From Bacillota bacterium (GTDB lineage Bacteria > Bacillota > Clostridia > Lachnospirales > Lachnospiraceae), in contig JAEYJO010000066.1 in NCBI GenBank assembly GCA_023408815.1, positions 1 through 64,000 on the forward strand: a stretch of 64,000 nt of DNA, read 5' to 3'. Below are positions 8,952 through 18,312 of this stretch, piece after piece. The notes beneath the pieces are model-generated. The model did no database searches, was not told the DNA's origin, and saw only the letters and a list, made by a program, of their open reading frames with translations. A program made the position numbers and the translations under genes. How positions within the stretch are numbered: position 1 is the first letter of the stretch; every line of letters starts with the position of its first letter.

Positions 8952-8997
8952 AGAAAAAGGGGCGGCTGTCGGGCTGGTGGCGGCGGCCCCTTTTTCT
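8952..8997 (+). terminator. intra-operon terminator or attenuator after mglB
   Basis: AGAAAAAGGGGC at 8952-8963 pairs with GCCCCTTTTTCT at 8986-8997 around a GC-rich loop. The U-rich arm doubles as the tail. Position between the binding-protein and ATPase genes suggests partial read-through or mRNA 3'-end protection. Confidence 0.8.
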
Positions 8998-9052
8998 ATC
9001 CACCATAAAATCGCATATGAAGTGAAGCGTTTTGACGCAAAGGAGGCAGATT

Positions 9053-10552
9053 ATGGAGCAGGAAGTGCTGCTGGAAATGAAGGACATCTGCAAGGAATTC
9101 CCCGGTGTTAAAGCTCTGGACCACGTTTCTTTAACTGTGAAAAGGGGTACGGTACACGCGTTGATGGGAGAAAACGGTGCGGGAAAGTCGACCCTGATGA
9201 AGTGTCTGTTCGGTATTTATGCAAAAAACAGCGGACAGATTTTTCTGGAGGACAGGGAAATCAATTTTAAGAACTCAAAGGAAGCGCTGGAAAACGGTGT
9301 GGCAATGGTGCATCAGGAACTGAATCAGGCGCTGAAAAGAAACGTTATGGACAATATCTGGCTTGGTCGTTATCCGAAGGTTGCGGGTGTCATGGTCAAT
9401 GAGAAGAAGATATATCACGATACGAAAAAAGTATTCGATGAGCTGGAGATAGATGTGGACCCCAAGCGCATCATGAGTACGATGCCGGTATCCCAACGTC
9501 AGATGGTGGAAATCGCGAAGGCGGTTTCTTTTAATTCGAAAATAATTGTATTTGATGAACCGACCTCTTCCCTGACAGAAGAAGAGGTGGAGCATCTGTT
9601 TAAAATCATAAATATGCTGCGGGATAAAGGCTGCGGCATCATATATATTTCGCATAAGATGGCGGAAATCTTGCGTATTTCCGATGAAGTCACCATCATG
9701 CGGGATGGTACTTACGTGGCGACCAAACACGCCAAAGAGCTTACGACGGAGGAAATCATCAGACTGATGGTAGGGCGTGAGCTGAACAATCAATTTCCCC
9801 CCAAGACGAACGAGCCGGGTGAGGTTGCTCTCGAGGTGCGGAACCTATCGGCTCAGTATTCGGTACTTGAGGATGTATCCTTCGATGTGAGAAAAGGTGA
9901 AGTAGTGGGAATCGCCGGATTGGACGGCAGCGGCCGGACGGAATGTCTGGAAAATATATTTGGGATTGCTACGAGAAGCGGAGGCTCCATTACGCTGGAT
10001 GGGAAGCAGGTGTTCAACAGAAACGCGAAGGAATCCATTAAAAATGGTTTCGCGATGCTGACGGAGGAACGTCGTGCGACCGGTATATTCGGAATACTTG
10101 ACATACGGGAAAATACGGTTATCTCCAGCCTGAAAAAGCATAAAAAACATCATTTATATCTGAGTGAGAAATCCATGAGTAAGGATACCCAATGGTCCAT
10201 CGACGCCATGAGAACGAAGACGCCCTCACAGGCAACGAAGATCAGGGCACTGTCGGGAGGAAACCAGCAGAAGGTTATACTTGGAAGATGGCTTTTGACC
10301 GAACCTGAGGTGCTGCTTTTGGATGAACCTACGCGCGGCATCGATGTAGGAGCAAAATACGAAATTTATCAGTTGATACTGGACCTTGCAAATAAAGATA
10401 AGGTGGTTATCATGGTTTCGTCGGAGATGCCGGAGCTTTTGGGTGTCTGTGACAGGATACTGGTTATGTCAGGGGGACGGCTCGCTGGCGAGGTGGATGC
10501 AAAAACAACAACGCAGGAAGAAATCATGACTCTTGCTGCAAAATACGTGTAA
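9053..10552 (+). CDS. mglA: sugar ABC importer ATPase, two-domain
   Basis: A 499-residue duplicated ATPase of the MglA/RbsA family that powers monosaccharide uptake. Domain 1 has Walker A GENGAGKST (about 39-47), a degenerate signature (VSQRQMVEIAKA) and Walker B DEPTSSL. Domain 2 has the degenerate Walker A GLDGSGRTE, a canonical LSGGNQQK and DEPTRGIDVG. That mix of one intact and one altered site is normal for the family. AAAGGAGG ends eight bases before ATG 9053. The next gene follows after 15 bases. Confidence 0.94.
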   Translation: MEQEVLLEMKDICKEFPGVKALDHVSLTVKRGTVHALMGENGAGKSTLMKCLFGIYAKNSGQIFLEDREINFKNSKEALENGVAMVHQELNQALKRNVMDNIWLGRYPKVAGVMVNEKKIYHDTKKVFDELEIDVDPKRIMSTMPVSQRQMVEIAKAVSFNSKIIVFDEPTSSLTEEEVEHLFKIINMLRDKGCGIIYISHKMAEILRISDEVTIMRDGTYVATKHAKELTTEEIIRLMVGRELNNQFPPKTNEPGEVALEVRNLSAQYSVLEDVSFDVRKGEVVGIAGLDGSGRTECLENIFGIATRSGGSITLDGKQVFNRNAKESIKNGFAMLTEERRATGIFGILDIRENTVISSLKKHKKHHLYLSEKSMSKDTQWSIDAMRTKTPSQATKIRALSGGNQQKVILGRWLLTEPEVLLLDEPTRGIDVGAKYEIYQLILDLANKDKVVIMVSSEMPELLGVCDRILVMSGGRLAGEVDAKTTTQEEIMTLAAKYV

Positions 10553-10567
10553 AGGAGGCAGTACGAA

Positions 10568-11638
10568 ATGAGAGCTATTAATAATGCAAAAGACCGCTAT
10601 GCTGCTTATAAAGTACTGAGTAGTAAAGAAAAGGGAACATTCTGGAGGGAAGCGCTGATTAATAACGCGATGTACATATTGCTCATTATCGCGGTCATTT
10701 ATACGTTTTCTCAGAATCATAGGTTCCTGGCAATCAATTCTATCATTAACATCATTTCCCTTTCGGCGGCAAACATTCCGATTGCATGCGGAATCGCCGG
10801 ATGTATCGTATTGACGGGTACGGACCTTTCGGCGGGGCGCGTTGTCGGTCTGACGGCATGTATCTCCGCGTCCTTGCTGCAGTCAGTCACTTACGCCACA
10901 AAGATGTTCCCGAATCTGCCTGTGCTGCCTATTCCGCTCGTCATTGTCATTGTCATCATAGTAGGTGGTATTGTGGGCTGGGTTAACGGATTTTTCGTCG
11001 CAAGATTCTCTCTGCATCCGTTCATCGTTACGTTAGCAACACAGTTAATTGTGTACGGTGTTTTGCTGATGTATATTATGGTTAATGGTAACAACGGACA
11101 GCCGCTTTCCGGTCTGGACAATTCCTTTAAGAGCTTCGTTACGGGAAGCAAGCTCTCTGTAATGGGAGTTCCGATTCCGAATTACGTATGGTATGCCTGT
11201 ATTGTAGTGGCGATTATGTGGTTTATCTGGAACAAGACGACCTTTGGTAAGAACATGTTTGCAGTCGGCTCCAACCCTGAAGCGGCGAACGTATCCGGCG
11301 TTGATGTAATGAAGACGACCATCGGTGTTCATACGCTTGCGGGTTGTATGTACGGGATTACCGGTTTCATAGAGTCGGCGCGAATCGGCTCCAATCAAGC
11401 CAATACCGGTCTGAACTACGAATGCGATGCGATTGCGGCCTGTGTTATCGGAGGTGTATCCTTCGTAGGTGGAACCGGCAAAATCAGCGGTGTTGTATTG
11501 GGTGTGTTTCTGCTTCGAATCATCTTCGTAGCGTTGAATTTCTTATCCATCAACCAGAACCTGCAGTATATCATCAAAGGTCTGATTATTCTCGTAGCGT
11601 GCGCAATCGATATGAGGAAATACCTGGTAAGAAAGTAA
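10568..11638 (+). CDS. mglC: galactose-type ABC importer permease
   Basis: A 356-residue BPD_transp_2 permease with about eight to ten membrane helices. Family hallmarks are visible: the GTDLSAG region near residue 78, NGFFVARFSLHPFIVTLATQ and the GxNPEAANVSGV cytoplasmic loop. It forms the membrane channel of the MglBAC importer. AAAGGAGG lies upstream of the ATG. Confidence 0.93.
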   Translation: MRAINNAKDRYAAYKVLSSKEKGTFWREALINNAMYILLIIAVIYTFSQNHRFLAINSIINIISLSAANIPIACGIAGCIVLTGTDLSAGRVVGLTACISASLLQSVTYATKMFPNLPVLPIPLVIVIVIIVGGIVGWVNGFFVARFSLHPFIVTLATQLIVYGVLLMYIMVNGNNGQPLSGLDNSFKSFVTGSKLSVMGVPIPNYVWYACIVVAIMWFIWNKTTFGKNMFAVGSNPEAANVSGVDVMKTTIGVHTLAGCMYGITGFIESARIGSNQANTGLNYECDAIAACVIGGVSFVGGTGKISGVVLGVFLLRIIFVALNFLSINQNLQYIIKGLIILVACAIDMRKYLVRK

Positions 11639-11668
11639 TATAATTAAGAAGATAAAGGAGAGGGAAGG

Positions 11669-11887
11669 ATGAAGACAAGAGGAAGAGCCGTCATATATGA
11701 GCTGGCGGGAATCTATCTGTTATATCTGGCCTATCAGCTATTCGGAAACCGTACAGCTAGTACCGGCGGGGAATTCGGTCTCGTTATCGCTTTCATAATA
11801 CTGTTCGTACTCCTCGGAGTCGGTTTCTTAAGTGCGGGAGCGCTGATTGTACATAGAGGGTACAAAGAGAAGCAGATGAAAGCGTAA
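11669..11887 (+). CDS. small two-helix membrane protein of the mgl operon
   Basis: A 72-residue protein with two hydrophobic segments (about 9-25 and 37-60) and a basic tail. It starts 30 bases after mglC with GGAGAGGGAAGG as ribosome site, so it is co-transcribed. No family recognised; it may be an accessory of the importer. Confidence 0.75.
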   Translation: MKTRGRAVIYELAGIYLLYLAYQLFGNRTASTGGEFGLVIAFIILFVLLGVGFLSAGALIVHRGYKEKQMKA

Positions 11888-11911
11888 ATAATTTCATAGT
11901 TAGTATTTAAG

Positions 11912-11950
11912 AATCCGGAAGGCACTTTGCCCTCCGGATTTCACTTTCTT
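11912..11950 (+). terminator. terminator of the mgl operon
   Basis: AATCCGGA and TCCGGATT arms, extended by AGG/CCT pairing, followed by a T-rich tail (TCACTTTCTTT). Confidence 0.8.
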
Positions 11951-12004
11951 TGTGACTGGTTTTGTCCCGTATGGTATAGATGAGAATTGGCGGGAATATT
12001 TGTG

Positions 12005-12055
12005 CTATAGTGCATTATAAACAAAATGAAGGTTTTTTATTATTTATGGTAAATA
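12005..12055 (+). promoter_or_regulatory. conserved upstream element, copy A (chemoreceptor gene)
   Basis: Fifty-one bases beginning CTATAGTGCAT and ending at the -35 box. They align without gaps to 15320-15370 with 37 of 51 identities. Most identical are the first 21 bases (20 of 21) and the TTATTATTTAT part. Probably an activator site for the PucR-type regulator at 13739-15274, which lies between the two copies. Confidence 0.65.
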
Positions 12056-12084
12056 TTGTCAGTTTATCTGTTTTTATGTATTAT
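12056..12084 (+). promoter_or_regulatory. promoter of the chemoreceptor gene
   Basis: TTGTCA (12056-12061), 17-bp spacer, TATTAT (12079-12084). Same geometry as the promoter at 15371-15399. Confidence 0.65.
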
Positions 12085-12169
12085 TACGATATTATGTACT
12101 TATTAGAATTGCGAGGGTAATAAACTTTTGAGTTCTGCTGGAATGACATAACATAAAAGGAGTAAAATA

Positions 12170-13684
12170 ATGGATACAAAAAATCAAGGGTTGACGGTAA
12201 GAAAATATAATGAAGCAGGAGAAAGATGCAAAGTAATAAACTGGTTTATGCTGCTTGGAACTACGATATTATATCTTGTATACGCAGGAGTATTGGTCAA
12301 CGGTTACCTGACACAGTCTGTCAGCCTTGCAGTTGCCGCCATCATAATTTTTTTCAGTTTCATTGCACTGGTAATTAATTGGGTTGTGTTTAAGAAAAAA
12401 CCAACCAGCAGTAAATTGGGTTGGGGAAGCCTGACCAGTTATTTGATCATTTATTCTTTTTATTTGATTGCCGAGGGAGGTACCTTTGTAAGAATCAGCG
12501 CGATTCCTGTCCTGTGTGCCGCAATTTTATTTTATGACAGAAAGCTTTCAAAAATCTTCTGCCTGTTGGCGGCGGCTGTCAATATAATATATACGGCGAC
12601 AATGGCATTTATGAAGACGGATACTATGTCCTTAAATTATCTTGAATTGCTTATCCTTTTATTAACACTCAATACGATTTATAAATGTACTGATATCGGA
12701 CACCGGTTCTCTTTTGATTCGCTTCACGCGGTAAAGGATCAACAGGAGCTTCAAGAGTCAATGCTTCAGGACGTTCTGGATATTGCAAGGATTGTACAGG
12801 ACGGAACGACACAGAGCAATCAACTGGTATACAGTCTGAGCGAATCGACGGAAATTCTTAATACTGCCATTGGAGAAATATCGACGACCACACAGGTCAA
12901 TGCAAATAATATCCAGGAACAAAATATTATGACCCAGTCCATTCAGCAATCTATTAATCAGACGGTGGAACGTTCCGATCAGATGGTAGCCGTTTCCAAT
13001 AATTCTACAAATTCTATTGTGGAGGGGCTGCAGATTATGACCGATTTAAAAGAGCAGTCCGCTTATATCGCATCGACAAACGGACTGGTGGTTGATTCCA
13101 TGAAGAAGCTTCAGGAAAAGACAAAAGAGGTTCATGATATTGCAAATATTATCTTTAATATTTCAAGCCAGACTAATTTGTTAGCCTTAAATGCTTCCAT
13201 TGAGAGCGCAAGGGCAGGAGATGCAGGAAAGGGTTTTGCAGTTGTTGCGGATGAGATCAGGCAATTGGCAGAACAGACGAGAAAGTCAACCGAGAACATC
13301 AGTGCAATTATCGATGAGTTGAATCAAAATGCACAGGAGGTATCCGTGAATGTACAGGAATCCATTAAATCCACGGATAATCAGGGGAATCTCATTTCTA
13401 CGGCTTCCCAAAGCTTTGAAAAAATTAATGATAATGTGGAAACTTTAACGGGGCATATTTCAGATATCGACCACATGCTTACGGAGCTCGCAAAGGCAAA
13501 TAACCACATTGTTGACAGTATCAGCCAATTATCTGCCACCACAGAAGAAATTATGGCAAGCTCTGAGGAAGCGGCGGCAATCAGCGAGAAGAACTTTCAG
13601 AATGCAGAAAGTACAAAGGAATTCTTAAATGAAGTAATTAAAACGACAAAACGTTTTGACAAGTATTTGGAGGGTAGGGAGTAA
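12170..13684 (+). CDS. methyl-accepting chemotaxis protein with six-helix membrane sensor
   Basis: A 504-residue chemoreceptor. The N-terminal half (about 20-180) is all membrane helices with no large extracellular domain, so the signal is sensed in or near the membrane. The C-terminal half is a long coiled coil with the highly conserved tip NLLALNASIESARAGDAGKG and the following VVADEIRQLAEQT. AAAAGGAG precedes the ATG. It shares a promoter element with the enoate-reductase gene, so it may guide movement toward the same compound. Confidence 0.9.
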   Translation: MDTKNQGLTVRKYNEAGERCKVINWFMLLGTTILYLVYAGVLVNGYLTQSVSLAVAAIIIFFSFIALVINWVVFKKKPTSSKLGWGSLTSYLIIYSFYLIAEGGTFVRISAIPVLCAAILFYDRKLSKIFCLLAAAVNIIYTATMAFMKTDTMSLNYLELLILLLTLNTIYKCTDIGHRFSFDSLHAVKDQQELQESMLQDVLDIARIVQDGTTQSNQLVYSLSESTEILNTAIGEISTTTQVNANNIQEQNIMTQSIQQSINQTVERSDQMVAVSNNSTNSIVEGLQIMTDLKEQSAYIASTNGLVVDSMKKLQEKTKEVHDIANIIFNISSQTNLLALNASIESARAGDAGKGFAVVADEIRQLAEQTRKSTENISAIIDELNQNAQEVSVNVQESIKSTDNQGNLISTASQSFEKINDNVETLTGHISDIDHMLTELAKANNHIVDSISQLSATTEEIMASSEEAAAISEKNFQNAESTKEFLNEVIKTTKRFDKYLEGRE

Positions 13685-13696
13685 TTTATGATAGAG

Positions 13697-13737
13697 GGCA
13701 TATCAAAAGGCAAGTAGCCTTTGATATGCCATTTTTA
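13697..13737 (+). terminator. terminator after the chemoreceptor gene
   Basis: GGCATATCAAA pairs perfectly with TTTGATATGCC across AGGCAAGTAGCC, followed by ATTTTTA. Confidence 0.88.
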
Positions 13738-13738
13738 G

Positions 13739-15274
13739 CTATTTCCATTCTGTGCTCGTGTTCAACTCATTGTAGCGGTCGATGAGAAAAGATAGGCGAA
13801 GAAGGAATACCGTATTAACATCTGTAAAATCCAGCTGACATAATTCGGTGATCCGGTTCAGACGATAGACAAGGGTGTTCCGGTGGATATAGAGACTTTC
13901 CGAAGTAAATTTGATGTTACAGCCCTTATCAATAAAAACGCACAGGGTCTTATAAAGCTCCGAGCCGTTCTTATGGTCGTATAAGCGGAGGCTGGATAAA
14001 GCAGGGTGGCAGTAAGAGCCTAACTGATTGGGATTTTTTATCTCTGAAAACAAATGAAATATCTGGTAATCCTGATAACGGCACAGTGTCTCTTCCGCCC
14101 TCAGCTTCTGCCCCAGTTCATAGGCGGTATATGCCTGTTCAAAATAGGTCACAAAATTTTCAATGCTGCTGAAAGAATTGCTGATTCCTATCCGGATGTG
14201 TTCATTTTGACAAAGTGCCTTTAAAAGATCCAATAACTCAGACTCGCCTTCCTCCGTCTCCTTTAGCGGAATTACGGCAACGATTCCTTTTTTATGAAAA
14301 GTGGCATGGGTACCGGGAATCAGGAACCTTAACCGCTTACATATAAAGTTATCCAGATATTGTGCACCCATATATCTGGTGAGACGGATGAACAGTACCT
14401 GCATTTGGGAAGGAAAATGCAGCTTGGTCAGCTTTGGCATGATTTCTTTGGAGGGGGCTCCGATGAGCATATCATATAACAGCTCATTATAGAGGGTATT
14501 TCCTTCAAATAAGCCGGGACTATAATATGCTATCGTATAGCTGATCACACGGCTTATGGTGCCAAGCATCTCAAAGTGTATAGGAAGAAATTGTTTTTCG
14601 CCTTCGATTGTCAATAGAAATCCAATCTGTGTCTGATTGTGGAAAACCTTGCTGGTAAGCTTCCGGTAAGGAGACTGGGGACAGGTTACTTCTACCGCAT
14701 CCGTTGTCAAAGAAGTGTTTTTCGTAGATTTTAATTCCTTTACCCCGCTTATAAATTCATAGGAACAATAGCCCTGCGTTATATTTTCCGTCCAAAGAGG
14801 GTCAAGAACAGGCACCGTTGTCGAACATGCGATGATTTTAAAGTTCATATCGCAGAAAATCAGGGAGTTCCCGAGCCTTATGGAGGCAGCGTCTATAACA
14901 GCTTCAATGCTGTGGGTCTTATCCGCAAGTTCTGTAAGTTCCTCGAAAATGCCTTTGCTGCTGGTGGTCTCAATCAGGGCCCTTGTATCATTGAATATGG
15001 TGAACAGATTATCCTCGTCTACCAGAAGCAGATTGCATCCGGAGAAGGAAGTGAGTGGATAAGAGGAGCCGGTTTTTGCCAATATACACAAGTTAGGCTG
15101 AAGAGCAAGGTCTTTTAATTGTCTATCATAACCAAAGTAAAGTGTATTCCTTGAAGCGGTGTCGTGCTTATTATCAAGGAAGGCAACATCCTGTATTTTC
15201 AGGTCCTCTCCCTGAGATAAAATAGTGATTGGATACTCTTTCGAGATTCGTTCTGTCAAATGCGTAAATGTCAT
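13739..15274 (-). CDS. PucR/CdaR-type transcriptional regulator
   Basis: A 511-residue regulator. The N-terminal part (about 1-120) resembles the PucR domain, the middle is a GAF-like ligand-sensing region, and the C-terminus has the PucR-type helix-turn-helix (SLYIHRNTLVYRLNRITEL). Such proteins usually activate catabolic operons when a small molecule binds. The ATG at 15274 has AAGGGGAA upstream; a GTG nine codons earlier (15301) is a weaker option. It is divergent from the fusion gene and lies between the two copies of the shared promoter element, so it is the likely regulator of both targets and perhaps of itself. Confidence 0.85.
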   Translation of the reverse strand: MTFTHLTERISKEYPITILSQGEDLKIQDVAFLDNKHDTASRNTLYFGYDRQLKDLALQPNLCILAKTGSSYPLTSFSGCNLLLVDEDNLFTIFNDTRALIETTSSKGIFEELTELADKTHSIEAVIDAASIRLGNSLIFCDMNFKIIACSTTVPVLDPLWTENITQGYCSYEFISGVKELKSTKNTSLTTDAVEVTCPQSPYRKLTSKVFHNQTQIGFLLTIEGEKQFLPIHFEMLGTISRVISYTIAYYSPGLFEGNTLYNELLYDMLIGAPSKEIMPKLTKLHFPSQMQVLFIRLTRYMGAQYLDNFICKRLRFLIPGTHATFHKKGIVAVIPLKETEEGESELLDLLKALCQNEHIRIGISNSFSSIENFVTYFEQAYTAYELGQKLRAEETLCRYQDYQIFHLFSEIKNPNQLGSYCHPALSSLRLYDHKNGSELYKTLCVFIDKGCNIKFTSESLYIHRNTLVYRLNRITELCQLDFTDVNTVFLLRLSFLIDRYNELNTSTEWK

Positions 15275-15318
15275 AAAATTCCCCTTTTCAATGATGTCCA
15301 CATTTGTATTACCACTTT

Positions 15319-15347
15319 ACTATAGTGCATCATAAACAAATTGTCAA
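15319..15347 (-). promoter_or_regulatory. promoter of the PucR-type regulator
   Basis: Read on the minus strand: TTGACA (15347-15342), 17-bp spacer, TATAGT (15324-15319). It lies inside the shared element, so binding there could affect both directions. Confidence 0.7.
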
Positions 15348-15370
15348 ATTCTTATCATTTATCATACACG
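15320..15370 (+). promoter_or_regulatory. conserved upstream element, copy B (fusion-reductase operon)
   Basis: Ungapped counterpart of 12005-12055, ending exactly at the -35 box in both places. It also contains the divergent promoter of the regulator gene. Confidence 0.65.
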
Positions 15371-15399
15371 TTGTCAAAAAATGTGCTTTCAAGTATTCT
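15371..15399 (+). promoter_or_regulatory. promoter of the fusion-reductase operon
   Basis: TTGTCA (15371-15376), 17-bp spacer, TATTCT (15394-15399), 50 bases before the start codon. Confidence 0.65.
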
Positions 15400-15448
15400 T
15401 AGGACAACTGGAGACTGCAGTATTTCTTAGTAAATAAGGAGGTAGCAA

Positions 15449-18262
15449 ATGTATCATAAAATATTTGAAGAAGGAAGTATTGGGAAGATAACCATGAAGA
15501 ACCGTCTGGTCATGTCGCCAATGGGGTGCGGGCTTGCCAATCTGGACGGAACTCCCTCTGAGGATATGATTGCTTTTTATGAAGCGAGAGCTGTTGGAGG
15601 GGCAGGTCTTATCATACCGGAAATCACACGAGTCAATGATGTGCACGGAGCGGGTCTTATGAGACAGCTTTCCGTTACGAAGGATAAACACATCGAGCCG
15701 CTTTCCAGGCTGGCCGAGGCGATTCACAAGCATGGAAGCAGAATATTTATTCAGCTGCATCATCCGGGAAGAGAAACGGTATCCGCACTTCTTGGTGGAC
15801 AGCCGGTGGTCGCGCCTTCGGCTATACCCTGTAAATTGGTCAGACAGGAAACGAGGGCCCTTGCCACGGAGGAAATAAAAGAATTAATAAAGCAGTTTAT
15901 TGAGGCCGCAGTAAGAGTGCAGAAAGCCGGCTGTGACGGCGTGGAGCTGCATGCGGCACACGGGTATCTGCTTCACCAGTTTTTATCTCCCTATACAAAC
16001 AAAAGAGAGGATGAATACGGAGGAAGCTTTGAAAACAGACTTAGAATAGTAACAGAAATCATCACAGGAATCCATAAGGTCTGCGGCCCCGGTTTCCCGG
16101 TGGGAGTTCGTCTGAGTGTAGAGGAATTTCTTGATAAAACAGGAGTGACGGAGGAGTATATCCATGTTCAGGACGGTGTGAAAATTGCCATGGCACTGGA
16201 ACGGGTGGGAATGGATTTCATTGATGTAAGCTGCGGTCTGTACGAAACGGGAATGACCTGTGTTGAACCGATCTCCTTTCCTCAGGGATGGAGAAAGGAT
16301 TTGCTTTTGGCAGTAAAAAATCATGTGACGGTTCCCGTAATAGGCGTATCTGTTATCCGGGATCCTGAAATTGCCGAAGATTTTCTTGAAAAAAAAGTAG
16401 TGGACTTTGTCTCCATGGGCCGTACATGGAATGCGGATCCTGAATGGGGGAGAAAGGTACAGGAGGGAAGAGAAAAGGAGCTTCGAAAGTGTATCTCCTG
16501 CCTTCGATGCTTTGAAAGCCTGAATGAATACAACGGAGCAGGCCTTCCGCCGGAATGTGCGTTAAATCCCGCCTATGGAAGGGAGAAAAAATACGGAGAT
16601 ATGATTCGCGATACGGAGGGGCATAAGGCAGTGGTGGTAGGTGCAGGACCTGCCGGGATGTGTGCCGCACAAACACTCGCGCTTCGCGGTGTAAAGGTAA
16701 TTTTAATGGATCGTCAGGGGGAGCTTGGAGGAACCGTGAATCTGGCAAAGAAGCCTCCTCTTAAGGAACGTATGCAGTGGATTGCAGACTATTATAATAA
16801 CGAATTCAAAAGGCTTGGCGTAGAGGTAAAGCTAAGTACGGAGGCAACGGCAGATATGGTAATGGAAGAGAAGCCGGATGCAGTGATTCTTGCCACCGGC
16901 TCCGTTTCGGTAATACCTGAAAAAATTCCCGGGATAAATGGTAATAACGTATATACAGTTGAAGCTGTATTGTCCGGCGAAGCAGCCCTGACCGGCAAAA
17001 ACATAGCAGTGGTAGGGGCCGGACTGACTGGACTTGAAACAGCAGAATACCTGCTGGAAGGGAAAAATAAGGTCACTGTCATCGATGTACTTGATAAGCC
17101 GGCGCCAAATGCGAATCATACCAATGTAGCCGATGTCTGCGGACGGCTGGCAAAATCAGGAGTTACCTATATGCTTGGACATTCCTTGAAAGAAGTGTGC
17201 GAAGATGGCATTATATTGGAAACAGTACAAAATAAGGAAGAGGTAAAGCTTTCTGCCGATGCGGTAGTACTTTCTCTGGGATTTCGGCCGGACAGGCCGC
17301 TGGTTTCTGAACTGGAGGAAAGAGGCGTAGAGGTAAAGGTAGTGGGAAGTGCCGTGAAGGACGGAAATATTGCGTCGGCTGTCCGTACAGGCTACGAAGC
17401 GGGAAGAGAGCTGTTTACTGGCAAAAGCAAGAATCCAAGCTTCAAGGTGCCTGCGGCTGACATATCAAATTTCGGAAAAGTATCCTTGATGGACAATCAA
17501 GAGGGACTTTATATCAGCTATCTTACGGACCCGGCTGCCATTGCAAGGATACTTCCTCCTCCGCTGAAGCCCTTTTCCCTTCCGGTTGTTACCTTGTCGG
17601 TCTGCCATGTGAACAATCCTACCTTTGCAGATGACTATTACGAAGCGATTCTGGGTGTTTACGCAACCTACGGCAAATCTCTGGGCCTTTACACGATGGG
17701 ACTTGTTCTCGGCGGTCCCGGTGCTGAAATGGCAGTCCAGTGCGGACGTGATAATGGAAGTATTCCAAAGAAAATGGGCGCGGAATTTGTCATTCGAAGA
17801 GATGGGGACATGGTCAATGCAGGAGTCAGCAGAAGAGGAACACAGCTGGTAGATGTGACCATGAAGCTGGGAGAATACAACAGCCCGCTGACAGCTCAGC
17901 TTTATCAGTTTCCGGCAGCAGGAAAGCAGACCTTCGGGGGCGGTTTTTACTTTCATTTCGACCGCATGCCGGATGAAAACGGAGTATCACACTTTAAAAG
18001 CGGTGCATTGCTCATGAACCAATGTGAATACAATTATCAGTCATGGGAGCCCGGCACCGTTTCAATGAATATAAGATCGAGCATGGATGATCCGTGGGGA
18101 GAACTTCCTATCAGTACTATCATAGGAGGCGCTTATTCGAAGAACAGCCTGCTTGTACATAAGCTGAATCTGGTGGAGAATCTGGACTCACAGGATATTA
18201 TTCCGTATTTACTGACAGGACGTTACGACCGTACCGCCTTTATGGAAACCGGGCGTATTTGA
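15449..18262 (+). CDS. fusion: OYE-type enoate reductase + acetoacetate-decarboxylase-like domain
   Basis: A 937-residue protein. Residues 1-340 are an Old-Yellow-Enzyme FMN barrel (QLHHPGRET; VELHAAHGYLLHQFLSP; DEYGGS). Cys348, 351, 354 and 370 fit the [4Fe-4S] site of the 2,4-dienoyl-CoA reductase/2-enoate reductase class. An FAD site (GAGPAG, about 397) and an NAD(P)H site (VVGAGLTGLETAE, about 520) follow. This layout reduces C=C bonds next to carbonyls. Residues about 685-937 add a domain resembling acetoacetate decarboxylase, with ILPPPLKP and IPKKMG; Lys774/775 lie where that family has its Schiff-base lysine. Typical reductases of this class end near 650-680, so the extra domain is unusual. 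The substrate is unknown. It is co-transcribed with the following dehydrogenase. Confidence 0.85.
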   Translation: MYHKIFEEGSIGKITMKNRLVMSPMGCGLANLDGTPSEDMIAFYEARAVGGAGLIIPEITRVNDVHGAGLMRQLSVTKDKHIEPLSRLAEAIHKHGSRIFIQLHHPGRETVSALLGGQPVVAPSAIPCKLVRQETRALATEEIKELIKQFIEAAVRVQKAGCDGVELHAAHGYLLHQFLSPYTNKREDEYGGSFENRLRIVTEIITGIHKVCGPGFPVGVRLSVEEFLDKTGVTEEYIHVQDGVKIAMALERVGMDFIDVSCGLYETGMTCVEPISFPQGWRKDLLLAVKNHVTVPVIGVSVIRDPEIAEDFLEKKVVDFVSMGRTWNADPEWGRKVQEGREKELRKCISCLRCFESLNEYNGAGLPPECALNPAYGREKKYGDMIRDTEGHKAVVVGAGPAGMCAAQTLALRGVKVILMDRQGELGGTVNLAKKPPLKERMQWIADYYNNEFKRLGVEVKLSTEATADMVMEEKPDAVILATGSVSVIPEKIPGINGNNVYTVEAVLSGEAALTGKNIAVVGAGLTGLETAEYLLEGKNKVTVIDVLDKPAPNANHTNVADVCGRLAKSGVTYMLGHSLKEVCEDGIILETVQNKEEVKLSADAVVLSLGFRPDRPLVSELEERGVEVKVVGSAVKDGNIASAVRTGYEAGRELFTGKSKNPSFKVPAADISNFGKVSLMDNQEGLYISYLTDPAAIARILPPPLKPFSLPVVTLSVCHVNNPTFADDYYEAILGVYATYGKSLGLYTMGLVLGGPGAEMAVQCGRDNGSIPKKMGAEFVIRRDGDMVNAGVSRRGTQLVDVTMKLGEYNSPLTAQLYQFPAAGKQTFGGGFYFHFDRMPDENGVSHFKSGALLMNQCEYNYQSWEPGTVSMNIRSSMDDPWGELPISTIIGGAYSKNSLLVHKLNLVENLDSQDIIPYLLTGRYDRTAFMETGRI

Positions 18263-18312
18263 TTTTGCAGCTAGAGGCACTTAACAACTTAAAATAAAAA
18301 AAGAGAGGATGT

